Positions 43,910 through 51,740 of a DNA stretch of 64,000 nt are shown here, piece after piece. A program made the translations under genes and the position numbers. The notes under the pieces are model-generated. The model was not told the DNA's origin and ran no database searches. It saw nothing but the letters and a program-made list of their open reading frames with translations. The stretch spans positions 2,135,501 through 2,199,500 of the forward strand of contig NC_014365.1 of assembly GCF_000143965.1 (NCBI RefSeq), read 5' to 3'. Source of the DNA: Desulfarculus baarsii DSM 2075 (GTDB lineage: Bacteria > Desulfobacterota > Desulfarculia > Desulfarculales > Desulfarculaceae). Numbering within the stretch: position 1 is the first letter of the stretch; every line of letters begins with the position of its first letter.

Positions 43910-44304
43910 TCGGCATTATCGTCATCACCCACGCCCGGCTGGGCCGGGAGTTGGTCAACGCGGCCGAATTCATTTTGGGCAAGATCGAGCGGATCGAGAC
44001 CATCTCCCTGGAGCCCCAGTCCAAAACCGACTTTTTAAGCGCCCAACTCGAGGCGGCCCAGGCCAAGGTCGACGGCGGCGATGGCGTGTTGATCCTCACC
44101 GACATGTTCGGCGGCACGCCCAACAACATCTCGCTGGCCTATTTTGACGAAGGCAAGGTCGACGTGGTCACCGGCGTGAACCTGCCCATGGTCATCAAAG
44201 CGGCCACCAGCCGGCAAGGCAAGGCCCTGGCCGAACTGAGCCGCGCCGTGCGCCAGGCCGGTCACGACAGCATTTCGGCGGCCAGTGAGCTGCTCGCCTC
44301 CTGA
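43906..44304 (+). CDS. PTS mannose-family EIIA domain protein
   Basis: The 132-residue stand-alone EIIA-Man domain starts with GTG. The active His is in IGIIVITHARLGRELV, and MFGGTPNNISLA is the typical second motif. No EIIB, EIIC or EIID follows, so it is probably regulatory, phosphorylated through an HPr encoded elsewhere. Many deltaproteobacteria have HPr next; here a RimI-like gene follows instead, overlapping its 3' end. Confidence 0.92.
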   Translation: MIGIIVITHARLGRELVNAAEFILGKIERIETISLEPQSKTDFLSAQLEAAQAKVDGGDGVLILTDMFGGTPNNISLAYFDEGKVDVVTGVNLPMVIKAATSRQGKALAELSRAVRQAGHDSISAASELLAS

Positions 44305-44800
44305 CAAGCCGGCCCAGCCCCTGGACGTGTGCGTGACGGTCATGGGCCGCGATCACCTACGCCAGGTGTCGGCCATCGAGCGGGCGTCGTTCAGCGCGCC
44401 GTGGCCCGAGCATTTTTTTCTGGCCCACACCCTGCACCCCAACAGCCTGCCCTTGGTGGCCTTGTTGCCGCCGGCCGGCTTGGTCGTCGGCCATCTGATC
44501 ATCTGGCTGGCGCCGGGCGAAAGCCTGGCCCAACTGCAGAATTTGGCCGTCAATGAAGCCTTCAGACGGCGGGGCGTGGCCGGGCGGCTGCTGAGTCACG
44601 GCCTGCATCTGGCCAAGCGGCGGGGGGCCAAACGCATGCGCCTGGAGGTGCGGGCCGGCAATCGGGCCGCCGCCCTGCTCTACGAGCGCTTCGGCTTTCG
44701 CCAAACCGGCCTGTTACCCGACTATTACGCCGCCGAGGGCGAGGACGCCCTGGTCATGGAGTTGGCCCTGGACGACGGCCGGCCGGCGGCGGGGGCTTAA
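44285..44800 (+). CDS. GNAT N-acetyltransferase, RimI-like
   Basis: A protein of up to 171 residues with a GNAT fold: ASFSAPWPEHFFLAHTLHPN, the acetyl-CoA loop NEAFRRRGVAGRLLSHGL and RLEVRAGNRAAALLYERFGF. These fit RimI, which acetylates the N-terminus of ribosomal protein S18. The start is uncertain: GTG 44285 overlaps the EIIA gene by 20 bases, with GTG 44327, GTG 44333 and ATG 44342 as alternatives. Confidence 0.87.
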   Translation: MSCSPPDKPAQPLDVCVTVMGRDHLRQVSAIERASFSAPWPEHFFLAHTLHPNSLPLVALLPPAGLVVGHLIIWLAPGESLAQLQNLAVNEAFRRRGVAGRLLSHGLHLAKRRGAKRMRLEVRAGNRAAALLYERFGFRQTGLLPDYYAAEGEDALVMELALDDGRPAAGA

Positions 44801-44805
44801 AAGGA

Positions 44806-44834
44806 TTGTGCCCGGGGGCGATCCATCGTATAAT
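44806..44834 (+). promoter_or_regulatory. Predicted sigma-70 promoter of pgk-tpiA-secG
   Basis: TTGTGC (44806-44811) and a perfect TATAAT (44829-44834) have a 17-base spacer. The leader would be about 160 bases. Confidence 0.65.
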
Positions 44835-44876
44835 CTTTTTGCGGCAATTCATTGGAAATGCAGGGTAATTTACCGC

Positions 44877-44948
44877 ATGTCCATTGACGCCCGCGTTTTT
44901 TTGACGGCCGGCCGCGTCGCCCTGGACCAGGCGCTGGCCGACAATTGA
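44877..44948 (+). CDS. Possible 23-codon upstream open reading frame in the pgk leader
   Basis: An ATG at 44877 opens a short frame, beginning [11 protein letters not shown], that ends at a TGA before the pgk ribosome-binding site. It would be translated from the predicted pgk transcript. No strong Shine-Dalgarno precedes it and it may be chance. Confidence 0.25.
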   Translation: MSIDARVFLTAGRVALDQALADN

Positions 44949-45000
44949 TTCGACCGACCCGAAGACAGCGGCCGGCCTCGCCAACCAAGGGGGTGGTTTT

Positions 45001-46242
45001 GTGAAATATATCAATCAGCTCGAAGACTTGAAAGACAAACGCGTCCTGATCCGCGTCGACTTCAACGTGCCCCTGGACGAAGAACGCAACATCGCCGACG
45101 ACAACCGCATCCGCGCCGCTCTGCCCACCATCAACTATGTCCTCGACGAAGGCGGCAAGGTCATCGTGGCTTCGCACATGGGCCGCCCCAAGGGCAAGCG
45201 CGTGGAGTCGCTGAGCATGGCCCCGGTGGCCCGCCGCTTGGGCCGCCTGCTCAAGAAAGAAGTGGCCCTGGCCCCGGATTGCGTGGGCCCCGAGGTGGAG
45301 AAAATGGTCTCGCAGATGACTTCGCCAGGGGTTATCATGCTGGAAAACCTGCGTTTTCACGATGGCGAGACCAAAAACGACCCCGAGTTCAGCCAGGCCC
45401 TGGCCCGGCTGTGCGATGTTTATGTCGATGACGCCTTTGCCGTGGCCCATCGCGCCCACGCCTCGGTGGTGGGCGTGACCCAATACGCGCCAGTGAGCGT
45501 GGCCGGCTTCACCATGAAAAAAGAGCTGGACTACTTCCGGCGGGCCATGATCGACCCGGCCCGGCCCCTGGCCGCGGTCATTGGCGGCGCCAAGGCCGTC
45601 ACCAAGCTGGAGGCCCTGGAAAACCTGCTCAATCACGTGGACAAGATCATCGTCGGCGGGGCCATGGCCAACACCTTCCTCAAGGGCGTGGACTACAGCG
45701 TCGGCAACAGCATGTTCGAGCCCGAACTGGTGCCGGTGGCCAACTGTCTGCTGCGCAAGGCCAAGGAGCTTGGCGTCAAGCTTTACATCCCCGTCGACTG
45801 CGTGGTCGCCGACCGTTTCGACCCCAAGGCCGAGACCATGATCACCACCGTCCAGGAAGTGCCCAACGACTGGATGATCCTCGACATTGGCCCGGCCACC
45901 AGCATGCTCTACCGCGAGGCCCTGGCCAACTGCAAGACCGTCATCTGGAACGGCCCCATGGGCGCTTTCGAGATGGACGCCTTCAGTCGCGGCACCTACA
46001 ACATGGTCTCCACCGTGGCCCAGAGCTACGCCCTGTCCATCGTCGGCGGCGGCGACACCGACGTGGCCATCCACCGCCTTGGCGAGACCGACAACATCAG
46101 CTACATCTCCACCGGCGGCGGCGCGTTTTTGGCCATGCTCACCGGCGATGTGCTGCCGGCGGTCGAGGCCCTGGGCGGGGCCACGGGCATGGAGGTCAAG
46201 GGCGAGCGTGACGAAAAATGCTTCACCAAACAACGTGGTTAG
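45001..46242 (+). CDS. pgk: Phosphoglycerate kinase
   Basis: The 413-residue protein has [20 protein letters not shown] at the N-terminus, SHMGRPKG, the hinge and nucleotide region [17 protein letters not shown], and the C-terminal [17 protein letters not shown]. It interconverts 1,3-bisphosphoglycerate and 3-phosphoglycerate with ATP formation. It starts with GTG after AAGGGGGTGG. tpiA follows, so two glycolytic steps are co-expressed. Confidence 0.97.
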   Translation: MKYINQLEDLKDKRVLIRVDFNVPLDEERNIADDNRIRAALPTINYVLDEGGKVIVASHMGRPKGKRVESLSMAPVARRLGRLLKKEVALAPDCVGPEVEKMVSQMTSPGVIMLENLRFHDGETKNDPEFSQALARLCDVYVDDAFAVAHRAHASVVGVTQYAPVSVAGFTMKKELDYFRRAMIDPARPLAAVIGGAKAVTKLEALENLLNHVDKIIVGGAMANTFLKGVDYSVGNSMFEPELVPVANCLLRKAKELGVKLYIPVDCVVADRFDPKAETMITTVQEVPNDWMILDIGPATSMLYREALANCKTVIWNGPMGAFEMDAFSRGTYNMVSTVAQSYALSIVGGGDTDVAIHRLGETDNISYISTGGGAFLAMLTGDVLPAVEALGGATGMEVKGERDEKCFTKQRG

Positions 46243-46252
46243 GGGAGGCGTC

Positions 46253-47005
46253 ATGAACCGTCGAATCATGGTGGCCGGCAACTGGAAGATGTACAAGACC
46301 ATCGACCAGGCCGTGGCCTTGGCCAAGGCCGTGGCCGCCGGACCGGCCCGTCAGGGCCTGGATGTGCTCTTGTGCCCGAACTTCGTCTGCCTGGAGGCCG
46401 TGGTTCGGGCCGTGGCCGGCAGCCACGTGCAGGTGGGCGGGCAAAACCTGCACTGGCAAGACGAAGGGGCCTTCACGGCCGAAATCAGCGGCCCCATGTT
46501 GCGTTCTGTCGGGGCCAGCCACGTAATCATCGGCCACTCCGAGCGCCGGCAGTTTTTCGGCGAGACGGAAAAGACCGTGCGCATGCGCCTGGCGGCCGCC
46601 TTGCGCCACGGGCTCAAGCCCATCGTCTGCGTGGGCGAGACCCAGGCCGAGCGCGAGTCCGGCCAGACCGATGACGTCCTGGCCAGCCAACTGGCCGGCG
46701 GCTTGGCCGGCCTGAGCGCCGCCGAGATGGTCAAAGTGACCTTGGCCTACGAGCCGGTCTGGGCCATCGGCACGGGCCTGACCGCCAGTGACGAGCAGGC
46801 CCAGCAGGTTCACGCCTTTATCCGCGCCTGGCTGGCCGCCCGTTTTGACAATCAGGTTGCAAACTCGTGCGGAATCCTGTATGGAGGTAGTGTCAAGCCG
46901 GCCAACGCGGCCGGCCTTTTGCGTCAAAAAGATATCGACGGCGCTCTTGTTGGCGGCGCATCACTGGACGCGGACAGTTTCCTTGGTATAATTGCGGCCG
47001 TCTGA
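46253..47005 (+). CDS. tpiA: Triose-phosphate isomerase
   Basis: The 250-residue TIM barrel has the catalytic Lys in VAGNWKMYKT, His in IIGHSERRQFFGE, and Glu in LAYEPVWAIGTGLTA, with the phosphate loop YGGSVKPANA. It interconverts dihydroxyacetone phosphate and glyceraldehyde 3-phosphate. The ATG at 46253 follows GGGGAGGCG. Confidence 0.97.
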   Translation: MNRRIMVAGNWKMYKTIDQAVALAKAVAAGPARQGLDVLLCPNFVCLEAVVRAVAGSHVQVGGQNLHWQDEGAFTAEISGPMLRSVGASHVIIGHSERRQFFGETEKTVRMRLAAALRHGLKPIVCVGETQAERESGQTDDVLASQLAGGLAGLSAAEMVKVTLAYEPVWAIGTGLTASDEQAQQVHAFIRAWLAARFDNQVANSCGILYGGSVKPANAAGLLRQKDIDGALVGGASLDADSFLGIIAAV

Positions 47006-47030
47006 GGCTTTTTCGATTGGGAATGCGCCA

Positions 47031-47444
47031 ATGCAAATCGCGCTGATTTTGCTTCATCTGGTGGCCTGCGCCATTTTGGTGCTGGTGGTCTTGCTGCAAA
47101 CCGGCAAGGGCGCGTCGTTGGGCGCGGCCTTTGGCGGCGCCTCGCAGACCGTCTTCGGCTCTTCCGGGGCCCAGACGTTTCTGGGCAAGATGACCACCAT
47201 CGTGGCGGTGATCTTCATGGTCACTTCGCTGACGCTGGCCATCACCGCCGGCGGCAAGGGCTCCAAATCGGTCATGGCCGACGTGGCGCAGCCCGCCGCC
47301 CAGCAGGAAAGCGCGCCGCCGGCCCCGCCCAAGGCCGATGCGACGGCCCCGGCCCCGACGGCCACCGATAAAGGCGTGGCTCCGGCGGAAAAGCCCGCGC
47401 CGCAAGCGCCGGCGGCCCCAGCCAAGCCAGCCGAGGGCAAGTAG
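47031..47444 (+). CDS. secG: Preprotein translocase subunit SecG
   Basis: The 137-residue protein has two membrane spans (about 3-22 and 58-77) and the SecG core VLVVLLQTGKGASLGAAFGG. It has an unusually long Ala/Pro-rich cytoplasmic tail of about 50 residues. It helps SecYE protein export. The order tpiA-secG-tRNA-Leu is widely conserved in proteobacteria. Confidence 0.95.
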   Translation: MQIALILLHLVACAILVLVVLLQTGKGASLGAAFGGASQTVFGSSGAQTFLGKMTTIVAVIFMVTSLTLAITAGGKGSKSVMADVAQPAAQQESAPPAPPKADATAPAPTATDKGVAPAEKPAPQAPAAPAKPAEGK

Positions 47445-47465
47445 TTTATCAGGATCAGCAAAAAC

Positions 47466-47550
47466 GCCGTGGTGGTGGAAATGGTAGACACGCCGTCTTG
47501 AGGGGGCGGTGGGGAGACCCGTGCCGGTTCAAATCCGGCCCACGGCACCA
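47466..47550 (+). tRNA. tRNA-Leu (anticodon GAG)
   Basis: The 85-base cloverleaf has acceptor GCCGTGG/CCACGGC, D-loop with GTGGAAATGGTAGACA, anticodon stem CCGTC/GGCGG around TTGAGGG, a class II long variable arm, T arm GCCGG-TTCAAAT-CCGGC, and an encoded CCA. It reads CUC/CUU codons and resembles E. coli leuU. Confidence 0.96.
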
Positions 47551-47572
47551 AGTATAGATGCCCAAGAAACAA

Positions 47573-47613
47573 CGACGAAGCCGGCCAGAAATGGTTCGGC
47601 TTCGTCGCTTTTT
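47573..47613 (+). terminator. Rho-independent terminator after tRNA-Leu
   Basis: CGACGAAGCCG (47573-47583) pairs perfectly with CGGCTTCGTCG (47597-47607), an 11-bp stem followed by CTTTTT. Confidence 0.9.
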
Positions 47614-47742
47614 GGGCTGAACGGCCGGAGTGGCGCCATTCCTTGCGCATACGGTCTTTCGCCGCGCGGGGCAAGCGATGTCGCGCATCGACTTTTGGCC
47701 GACGCTTCGGCCGCGAAACCTTGCCCAAAAAGGCCACGCGAA
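47614..47742. other. Intergenic stretch between the tRNA-Leu terminator and the SDR gene
   Basis: No supported gene is seen here. No repeat of the tRNA 3' end was found on inspection here or across to 49041. Confidence 0.5.
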
Positions 47743-48432
47743 CTAGGTCAGCAATGCCCCGCCATCGACCACCGCCACCGTCCCTGTCTGGTACGGGTTG
47801 GTGATCAACGCCAAAAACGCCGCGGCCACCTCGCCGGCATCGGCAAAGCGCCCCAGTGGAAGCTTTTCGGCCATGTGCGCCATTTCGGCCGGCTTTGGCT
47901 TGACAAAGCCGGGGCTGACCGCGTTGACCCGCACCGGAGCCAACTCCACGGCCAGCACCCGGCATAGCGTCTCGGTAAGACTGTTGACCAAGGCCATGGC
48001 TGATGCGCCTGGATAGATCTTTGCGCCGGCGACGCCGCTGGTCAGGGTTATCGTGCCGGCCTTACGAATAAAACCATGGGCGACACGGATCAAACCGCAG
48101 GGGCCCCAAAACTTGGTTTCAAAGACCCGCCTGACCTCGGCCAAGTCCATGGCCAGCAACGGCGCTGGCCTGACCGCGGGCCTCACCGCAATCACCAGAT
48201 GGTCGATTTCACCAATCTCTTGGAACAATCGTCCATGATCATCCGGCGCGGTTATGTCGAAATCGTGGGTCCGCACCGCCGCGCCAACGGCCTCGGACAA
48301 CCGCCGGGTCTGGGCCGAAGCCCCGCGCGAGGCCACCACCAGTTCCGCTCCGTTGGCCTGAGCCAACTTGGCCACGGCCAGACCGATGCCCGATCCGCCA
48401 CCGATGATCAGCACTTTTTTGCCTTTGAGCAT
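47743..48432 (-). CDS. Atypical short-chain dehydrogenase/reductase
   Basis: The 229-residue protein has the NAD(P) motif IIGGGSGIGLAVAKLAQ and a Rossmann fold with PVRVNAVSPGFVKP and a terminal GTVAVVDGGALLT. The catalytic Ser region TLTSGVAGAKIYPGASA contains a Tyr, but the canonical Lys four residues later is Ser. It may be an extended or non-catalytic SDR variant. Start at 48432 follows GGGGAGATGAGG. It sits in a gene-poor interval next to tRNA-Leu, suggesting acquisition. Confidence 0.82.
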   Translation of the reverse strand: MLKGKKVLIIGGGSGIGLAVAKLAQANGAELVVASRGASAQTRRLSEAVGAAVRTHDFDITAPDDHGRLFQEIGEIDHLVIAVRPAVRPAPLLAMDLAEVRRVFETKFWGPCGLIRVAHGFIRKAGTITLTSGVAGAKIYPGASAMALVNSLTETLCRVLAVELAPVRVNAVSPGFVKPKPAEMAHMAEKLPLGRFADAGEVAAAFLALITNPYQTGTVAVVDGGALLT

Positions 48433-48465
48433 GGCCTCATCTCCCCATTTCACTTTGTAAGCGAC

Positions 48466-48825
48466 CTATACCACTTCGTCGGCGCGGCGGGGGATGGAAA
48501 AAATCGGGTTGGTCGGCTTACGCGGCCAGGAGCGAGGCGCAGGCGCGGCGTAATACCTGTCGCGGCCGGGCCAGCATGACCGGCGGCACCAGAAGAGCCA
48601 TGTGGCGGCCAAACGCTCCTTGAGTTCAACCTCGCCAAGGTTGGCGGCCTCGGCCCGCAGCACCGCCACGGGGTCGGCCTTCAGCTTGTTCTTGAACGCC
48701 TCGTCCGCCCCGACCCTGGCCACAATCTTGGCCCACGGCCGCGGCCGCTCCGGCAACCCCCTTGCGCAGCTTGGTTGACTGCCGTCAAAACCCGCTGCAA
48801 TCGGTTCATTTCGATGGTAGTTCAA
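48466..48825 (-). pseudogene. Probable remnant of an NHLP-type (nitrile-hydratase-like) RiPP leader
   Basis: Bases 48735-48616 encode WAKIVARVGADEAFKNKLKA followed by DPVAVLRAEAANLGEVELKE, matching the usual leader pattern of a polar helix, [DE]xAFKxxLxADPxAVL and a VELK strand. After that the frame becomes Trp/Arg-rich and unlike the family. A different frame over the same bases reads RHMALLVPPV before stopping, closer to the family's hydrophobic-LPP end, which suggests a frameshift. No in-frame ATG or good ribosome-binding site precedes it; the open frame starts at TTG 48825. No maturation or transport genes are nearby. It could also be a live but divergent gene. Confidence 0.4.
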
Positions 48826-48965
48826 CCGCGCTTACGGGCCAACAAAACAGCCAATCCGCCAGCGACGCCATGCCGCCCTTGCTTGCCGGCCGCCAGCTCC
48901 AAAGGCTGGCCCAACGTTAACTACGCCATTGCTAACAACATTCAGGAGGCGGAGCCTCGCGCGCC
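48826..48965. other. Gene-poor stretch upstream of the RiPP-leader remnant
   Basis: No convincing gene. On the minus strand a 32-codon frame ending at 48822 closes in GGLAVLLARKRG, which resembles a short hydrophobic/basic C-terminal tail but is too small to judge. Confidence 0.4.
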
Positions 48966-49002
48966 AATAATAAAAACACCGGCCGTTTTGCGCGGTCGGT
49001 GT
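48966..49002 (-). terminator. Rho-independent terminator after the GDT1-like gene
   Basis: On the minus strand ACACCGACCG and CGGCCGGTGT (one G-T pair) enclose a seven-base loop and are followed by TTTTTATTATT. Confidence 0.8.
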
Positions 49003-49041
49003 ATCATTTATGGATGGCGTTTTTCGTCCGCCACCGTCGGT

Positions 49042-49314
49042 TCAGAGCTTGCCCCAAAGCATCAGCGCGCCGATGACCATGAAGCCCACGGCCGCGCCGC
49101 GCTTGATCCACTCGGTGGGCAGAAAATTGACCAAGGCCTGGGCCAGCAGCACGCCGATCAGCGAGACCATGACCAGGGCCAGGGACGTGCCCAAAAATAC
49201 CGTCCAGGGCTTGCCGGTCTTGGCCGCCATGAGGATGCAGGCCAGTTGGGTCTTATCGCCCAGTTCGGCCAAAAAAATGGCCCCAAAGGTGGTGGCCAGA
49301 ATCTTCCAGTCCAT
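49042..49314 (-). CDS. Half-size GDT1/UPF0016 family metal transporter
   Basis: The 90-residue protein has three predicted spans and the family motif E-L-G-D-K-T in FLAELGDKTQLACILMA. Full-length members have two such repeats in about 200 residues; this single-repeat form must dimerise or pair with another copy. GDT1-like proteins export or exchange Mn(II) or Ca(II). It diverges from the THUMP methyltransferase gene. Confidence 0.9.
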   Translation of the reverse strand: MDWKILATTFGAIFLAELGDKTQLACILMAAKTGKPWTVFLGTSLALVMVSLIGVLLAQALVNFLPTEWIKRGAAVGFMVIGALMLWGKL

Positions 49315-49364
49315 TTGCGTCCCAACCCTTTCATCGCGCCGATTGGCGGCGCGGGGCCATTGAT

Positions 49365-50552
49365 ATGTCCGACGTCAACCTGCAACGGCGCGTCAAGCGC
49401 CACATCCAGGCCCCCGAGCACGACTTTTTCGCCGTCACCGCGCCGGGGCTCGAAGATCTCTGCGCCGCCGAGTTGGCCAACCTGGGCGCGGCCCAGACCA
49501 CGTCCTTGGCCGGCGGCGTGGCCTTCCACGGCCGGCTGGAGGCCATGCTCCAGGCCAACCTCTGGCTGCGCACGGCCGGGCGTGTGCTCATGCGCCTGGC
49601 CGACTTTCGCGTGCGCACCTGGGCCGACCTGACCCGCCAGGCCGCGGCCGTGCCCTGGGAGCTGCTGCTGCCGGCCGACGGCTCGTCACTGGACGTGCGG
49701 GTCAGCCTGCACGAAAGCAACCTGCACCACGCCGGCCGCGTGGCCGAGGAAATATTTTGGGCCGCGGCCAAGGCCATGGAGCGTCAAGGATTGACCGCGC
49801 CGGTCAAGGCCCTGCCCGGCCAGGACGACGCGCTGATCCTTCAGGTCAGGGGAGTCGATCGCCGGGCGTCGATCAGCCTGGACACCAGCGGCGCGCATCT
49901 GCACAAGCGCGGCTATCGTCAGGCCACGGCCAAGGCCCCCCTGCGCGAGACCCTGGCCGCCGCCCTGCTGATGCTCTGCGGCTACGACGGCTCGCGCCCC
50001 CTGCTCGACCCCATGTGCGGAGCCGGCACCCTGGCCATCGAGGCGGCGCTGATGGCCCGCGCCCTGCCACCGGGCCTTGGCCGCGACTTCGCCTTCCAGC
50101 GCCTGGCCTTTCACCGTCCGGCCGCCTGGGCCCACCTGCAAAAAACCGCCGCCGCCAATGCCCTAGCCGTGCCGCCAGCGCCCATTTTCGCCGGCGACCG
50201 GCTGAAATCGGGCCTGGAGCTGGCCCAGGCCAACGCCGCCCGCGCCGGGGTGGCGCAAAGCATCCAGTGGGGCCAAGCCGACTTTTTCGAGCGACCAGCC
50301 CCCACCGCCACGGCCGGGCTGGTGGTCATCAACCCGCCCTATGGCAAACGCCTGGGTAGCGTGAGCCAGGCCGAGCAGATCGTCCGGCGCATCGGCCGGC
50401 ATTTGGCCGAACACTACCGGGGCTGGCGTTGCGGCGTCGTGCTCTATCTGCCTCAATGGGCCGAGTTGCTGGGTCTGGAACAAATAGCCAGCCTGGAAGT
50501 TCCCCACGGCGGGCTGAAGGTCACCATGTTCTGCGGCCAAGTGGCGGGCTAG
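49365..50552 (+). CDS. THUMP-domain RNA N2-guanine methyltransferase (RlmL/YpsC-like)
   Basis: The 395-residue protein has an N-terminal ferredoxin-like/THUMP region (FFAVTAPGLEDLCAAELANL, then SISLDTSGAHLHKRGYRQAT) and a C-terminal SAM domain with LLDPMCGAGTLAIEAALMAR and the catalytic VVINPPYGKRLG. It is expected to make m2G in 23S rRNA. The E. coli RlmK second half is absent. Confidence 0.93.
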   Translation: MSDVNLQRRVKRHIQAPEHDFFAVTAPGLEDLCAAELANLGAAQTTSLAGGVAFHGRLEAMLQANLWLRTAGRVLMRLADFRVRTWADLTRQAAAVPWELLLPADGSSLDVRVSLHESNLHHAGRVAEEIFWAAAKAMERQGLTAPVKALPGQDDALILQVRGVDRRASISLDTSGAHLHKRGYRQATAKAPLRETLAAALLMLCGYDGSRPLLDPMCGAGTLAIEAALMARALPPGLGRDFAFQRLAFHRPAAWAHLQKTAAANALAVPPAPIFAGDRLKSGLELAQANAARAGVAQSIQWGQADFFERPAPTATAGLVVINPPYGKRLGSVSQAEQIVRRIGRHLAEHYRGWRCGVVLYLPQWAELLGLEQIASLEVPHGGLKVTMFCGQVAG

Positions 50553-50555
50553 TTT

Positions 50556-51641
50556 TCAGCCGAAAATGGCCTCGGCGAACTCGCGGGCGTCAAAGGGCCG
50601 CAGATCGTCCAAATGCTCGCCCACGCCCACGTAGCAGATGGGCAGCTTCAACTCGCCGGCGATGGCCACGGCCACGCCGCCCTTGGCCGTGCCGTCGAGC
50701 TTGGTCAGGATCAGACCGGTCAACTGCACGGCTTCGTTGAACATTTTAGCCTGATTCAGGGCGTTTTGGCCGGTGGTGGCGTCGAGGACGAGGATCACCT
50801 CGTGGGGCGCGCCGTCCATTTTTTTGCCGATGACGCGGTGGATCTTGCGCAACTCGTCCATCAGGTTGACCTTGGTGTGCAGCCGGCCGGCGGTGTCGAT
50901 GATGGCCACGTCCACGCCCCGGCCGACGGCCGCCTCCACCGTGTCGTAGGCCACCGCCGAGGGGTCGGCCCCTTCTTTCTGGCGCACGATGGGGCAGCCC
51001 ACCCGCTGGGCCCAGATCTCCAGTTGCTCGGCCGCCGCCGCGCGAAAGGTGTCGGCCGCGCCGAGCATCACTTTTTTGCCCTGGGCGCTCAGGTGGCTGG
51101 CCAGTTTGCCGATGGTGGTGGTCTTGCCCACGCCGTTGACGCCCACCACCATGATCACGTGGGGCTTGGCGGTCATGGCCGGCGGGGCGGCCGTCCGCCC
51201 GAAGATCTCCTCGATGCCCGCGCGCAGGGCCCCTTTCAGCGCCTCGGCGTCGGCCAGCTCCTTGCGCCGCACCTTGCCGCGCAGGCCGCCGATCAGCTCG
51301 GCGGTGGTTTTCACCCCCAGATCGGCGGTGACCAGAACCTCTTCCAACTCGTCGAGCACCTCGTCGTCGATCTTGCGGCCGATGGCGATTTTGTCGATGG
51401 AGCCGCTGATTTTTTCGCGGGTTTTGCCCAGACGCTCGGCCAGGCGGGCCAGCAGGCCCTTTTTTCTGGCCTCCGGCGCGGGGTCGCTTACCGACGTGGC
51501 CGGCGCATCGCTCACGGCCGCCGGCGGCGCGGCCTCGTCAACGGCGGCCTCGGCTGCCACGGGCGCTTGGCTCTGCCCCGTTTCAATGGCCTGGTCGGCT
51601 TGTTGTTGTTTCTTTTTCCGTCCGAATCCAAAAATACCCAT
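50556..51641 (-). CDS. ftsY: Signal recognition particle receptor FtsY
   Basis: The 361-residue protein has a Lys/Gln-rich N-terminus, an acidic Ala/Pro A-domain, and the NG GTPase: VNGVGKTTTIGKLASHLSAQ, ADTFRAAAAEQLEIWAQRVG, IIDTAGRLHTKVNLMDELRK and LTKLDGTAKGGVAVAI. It docks SRP-bound ribosomes at the membrane. The ATG at 51641 begins MGIFGFGRKKK after AAAGGGGC. Confidence 0.96.
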   Translation of the reverse strand: MGIFGFGRKKKQQQADQAIETGQSQAPVAAEAAVDEAAPPAAVSDAPATSVSDPAPEARKKGLLARLAERLGKTREKISGSIDKIAIGRKIDDEVLDELEEVLVTADLGVKTTAELIGGLRGKVRRKELADAEALKGALRAGIEEIFGRTAAPPAMTAKPHVIMVVGVNGVGKTTTIGKLASHLSAQGKKVMLGAADTFRAAAAEQLEIWAQRVGCPIVRQKEGADPSAVAYDTVEAAVGRGVDVAIIDTAGRLHTKVNLMDELRKIHRVIGKKMDGAPHEVILVLDATTGQNALNQAKMFNEAVQLTGLILTKLDGTAKGGVAVAIAGELKLPICYVGVGEHLDDLRPFDAREFAEAIFG

Positions 51642-51740
51642 GCCGCCAGCCCCTTTTAACGTGTGAGAGCGGGCCGCCATGGAGGCGGGCCCGCTCGGCA
51701 AATGTAAATGGCCCAAGCCGCCGCGTCAAGCATATCGGGC

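Noticed and set aside
46983-46990. TATAAT inside the end of tpiA as a secG promoter
   Set aside because: It falls within conserved coding sequence and has no matching -35 box.
47466-49041. tRNA-Leu as the attachment site of an integrated element
   Set aside because: No integrase gene and no repeat of the tRNA 3' end were found by eye; only the decayed content hints at acquisition.
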